A DNA stretch of 64,000 nt from Panaeolus papilionaceus. Lineage: Eukaryota; Basidiomycota; Agaricomycetes; Agaricales. Below, in pieces: positions 61,076 to 64,000 of this stretch (the first letter of the stretch is position 1; the number at the start of each line of letters is the position of its first letter). A program made the translations under genes and the position numbers. Where the stretch lies: contig JADNRZ010000008.1 in NCBI GenBank assembly GCA_015501605.1, positions 1,116,001-1,180,000 on the forward strand, read 5' to 3'. Below the pieces are notes generated by a model that had not been told where the DNA came from, did not search any database, and worked only from the letters and a program-made list of their open reading frames with translations.

Positions 61076-64000
61076 GATTTCGACCTTTTTGTCACCGTAG
61101 GGAAGCTCCTATTACCCGTATAAGGGTTATAAGGGTTATAAGGGTTATCACAGGTTTTGCAACTGGTGTGCAATGTATGGCCTTAAGGCACTGATTTAAG
61201 TCATACAGGTAAGGAATTATCTATCAGAGTTCTAAAATTGACTTGGTGGTGATAAGTGAACCAGATGTTGTATGTGTACATATGAGTAAGGAGCTTTTTC
61301 TCGCTTCCTAATTGCTATCCGGAGCACCCCAGTGTGTTCAGTTGTGCATGACTGTGCTTCCGCCCTTGATGACCAGTTATGTGGCGGATATATCATAGAA
61401 TTTGTAGAGTATTTAATGTGAACAAATATATAAGACACATTATTCGAAAGTATCTACAGTGTTCCATACTTATGCACAGGCTACGTACTACTGATACCCT
61501 CACAGACGTCCTAGTCAGTAGCGACAACTCACCCTGTTGGAACTAGTCCAGGGATCGGTTCTTCAAGTTGTTGGGGCTATATGTCAGATGGTTAGGACGG
61601 ACCTATATTCGAACTTACTTTGGCGTGATTCGTGAATGACCCCATCAACGACTGGCTACATGGTCACCAGGGTGGAACATAGAGAAGGGCAAAAGAAAGA
61701 AAGGACAGAAAGGATGCGAATGAGGTGGACCAAACTCGAACTTCGAGTCCTTTATATATGTAATTCAATATTTACGACATGTATAAAGGAGGCAAAGAGC
61801 GTGGAGCAACACACCACACTTTGGGCCATAGGACTTCGGCTAGTGGTGGTGTGGTGGAGCACTTGCTGTTGAGATCGGAAGGGAACCAAGTTCACCAAAC
61901 TTCATGAGCGTGAGTTGGTGACTCTGATACAGTAGACAGAAGAGCACTGGTCGGGGCAGCTCAACCCACCCCAACTAAGCGCCTGAATCGAGAACTTCAA
62001 GTCGAAATGATTTACATTATATACTGTATCATATACTTGTAAAGACTTGTCTCTCATGTCTGCACAATATGTCACACAAGCCTTACACAATGATTCCGAA
62101 GCTGGTATGTACTAAAGGTTGATACTGGTACTTGCAAGGTTGGTGATCAATATGAGTCTGATCCTGCATATGCGGAGTCACCCCACTGATACAGGGAATG
62201 CACCACAAATTTGAACCTAATATGCTCCAGTGTTTGAGCAAATGATGGCTTATGCCCCATTTCTGCAATTATGGCAACAGATCGGAGACATATTCGTACC
62301 TAATATTCGACTGACCAGCTCACCCCTCAACACTGATCACGGCATATTAGAAGGTCAGCGTCGTAAGAACATATATGTAAATCGGGATTTTTCCGACATG
62401 ATGATGTTATTTGCTCGTACATGTATCCTGGCTCACTCTGGGCATTGTTCTCTACCAGAAGTGCATAGTTTACCCACACGCGCTGCTGAGTGGTGACGTT
62501 AGAGTAAAGGGGCGTGGTCCTCTATTCCCTTCCCTTTCTCACTATTACATTATAGCTACCTACACGCCGTCGTCACGATAATAAGTGCTGTTTATCGTAA
62601 TTTCGTGAGTTGACGCGCTTGAGACCAACTTGAGCCACATCAACTCAAATCTGAAAACAACCCGTGGCATAATATGAACGCCAAAGAATGACAAGAGTGC
62701 TTGACAGAACGACAGCTGGGAGAAAAAAAGTGTCTCTACAACCTTCGCGGGCAAGTCAAAACGTGTAATTCTCTTCTCAGGCATTGACGCCGCCGTGAAA
62801 AGTAGATTATGCTAACAAGGATACAGAGATCGATTTTGGGCAAGATTGAGAACTGAAGGCAAGGTGAGTATCGTCGATGCGATACTTTTGAGCTATTGAT
62901 AGAGATAGGTTTAAGTTGACGCAGGAAAAGATCTGAGAGCCGAGCATGGATGTGGAGCAGAGGCGTTTTGGTTTGTGATACATTTGATGGTTGCCATTTG
63001 TTTGTTGAGCGTTTGAAAGAAGACCTGGTGGTCTATATCAAGGGACAGCTTCCGACTCACTAGAGGCTGCTGGACATTTTGCACTAGTGGCGAGAGTCAG
63101 TCATGTTGAATTTCACGGACATCGACAAGGCGGGCTCGGGAGTGTTGACGCGCTCTCAAGTTACGCGATGACTCCCAGAATGTGGCAGAGAAATGAATAA
63201 AGATAGAACAGAAATACAATGACACGACTTCAGAATAGGCGTATTATTGGATCAATTGACATAGAAGGAAACGAAGACGTCCAAGTCGCACCATATCAGC
63301 CGTCGAGGGATAAATACAATATAATCAAGCGACCGGCGAGGGCGAAAAAGCGGGGGACTTAAATGGCATGATTAAAATGTAGAGCGCAGACCCGAAAGCG
63401 AAGAACGTTTTTTTTTCTTTGTCAAGTTGATAACGATGTGGAAAGATACCACGTCCACGTCGTCGTCGTGAAGTGGGCGGAATGTCCAGTTTAGGAGCAG
63501 GTACCAGTGTTTCTCTAGTGGTGTCAAATTTGATTCCAATTTTTTTTTGAGAATCATTTCAAGATGTTTTGTTGCCTTCAGAGTTTTTTCAACAGGATAA
63601 TATGTCAAGTGAGCTCGTATTCCTTTAGATGATCCGCTCGAAGAAAGGAAAAAGCAGTCAAGCCAGTCTCTTGAGAAAGCTGAAAGGATGAGTCTCTGAG
63701 TGTTCACAGGAAGAAGTCGTCGTAGTGATCCGAATAGGTTGATTGTGGTGAGATGACAAGACACGGGTTCAATGAGAATGACAGGACAGATAAGTTTGTA
63801 CACGTTCAAATGTGTTATCTTTGTGTGTCGGTTATATTGGAAGAAGGAAGAAAAGGATTCAACAGTGGATCAAGGTCAGCTTGGAATTGATTTATAACTA
63901 TTTGCTTACTTAGTTTATAATAAAGGGGTACCGTTACCTTCTGATCTCCTACCCTTACTACCAACTACCCCTTATTTTTTTTTCTATTACAACCCTTCAA
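61076..64000. other. 2.9-kb end region without a supported gene
   Basis: Short open frames occur on both strands (the longest is a 145-codon minus frame at 63372-63809 with KKKK and HDDDVDVV stretches), none with a recognisable domain or start context. A small tandem repeat lies at 61121-61149. No tRNA, rRNA or repeat element identified. The low coding signal may reflect an intergenic or decayed region, or a gene with many tiny exons that I could not assemble. Confidence 0.4.
61121..61149. repeat. 9-bp tandem repeat (taagggtta, three copies)
   Basis: taagggtta is repeated at 61121, 61130 and 61139, just beyond the end of coiled-coil copy 6. Superficially similar to telomere repeats, but the period of nine and only three units make it an ordinary minisatellite. 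Confidence 0.7.

Noticed and set aside
61121..61149. Telomere-like repeat
   Set aside because: Only three units of 9 bp, not TTAGGG, and internal to the window.
61560..61620. tRNA-like string (ggggctatatgtcagatggttagg ... ttcgaactt)
   Set aside because: It has D-arm-like and T-arm-like pieces but no acceptor or anticodon stem of correct length.

Overview
The window looks like nuclear DNA of an agaricomycete (mushroom-forming basidiomycete). Genes are dense with short introns of about 50-70 bp with GT..AG ends, the tRNA carries a short anticodon-loop intron, and there are large lineage-specific paralogue arrays (F-box-like proteins, coiled-coil proteins, a BTB protein). The species cannot be named from the sequence alone.

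Layout. 0.2-5.3 kb is the conserved end: a tRNA-Glu(UUC) with a 10-nt intron, a seven-exon Erv2-type sulfhydryl oxidase (minus strand; its exons are too short to stand out as open frames) and a nine-exon cytosolic asparaginyl-tRNA synthetase (plus strand). 5.6-18.0 kb is a head-to-tail array of seven F-box-like genes, all on the minus strand: four intact, two each broken by one frameshift, one heavily decayed, plus one relic. 18.3-31.6 kb is an array of five copies, also on the minus strand, of an unrecognised coiled-coil protein family with a conserved C-terminal domain ending in a CGK motif; a sixth, broken copy lies on the plus strand at 59.5-61.1 kb. The last two array copies form a roughly 2.6-kb tandem duplication. 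Between them lie an inverted copy of the upstream region and a transplanted fragment of the F-box array.

32.3-36.3 kb holds two tandem type-II membrane proteins resembling HtrL/YibB-like glycosyltransferases. 37.6-57.3 kb is built from segmental duplications: a complete DUF1479 gene, followed by a USP7/UBP15-type ubiquitin hydrolase gene on the opposite strand. The 3' part of DUF1479 plus the whole USP7-like gene is then duplicated about 10 kb downstream, and a third, decayed partial copy lies at 55.9-57.3 kb. Between the first two units sits a 2.18-kb element with terminal inverted repeats of about 350 bp and a 7-bp target-site duplication. 57.4-58.3 kb is a BTB-domain gene. The last 3 kb holds nothing I can identify.

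The most notable observation is that both USP7-like copies lack the catalytic cysteine: the Cys-box reads GATGYMN where active members have GATCYMN. The second copy has also lost the catalytic histidine (GQY in place of GHY). The locus therefore appears to carry expressed-looking, intron-containing ubiquitin-hydrolase pseudoenzymes that have been segmentally duplicated, next to expanding families of F-box-like and coiled-coil proteins.
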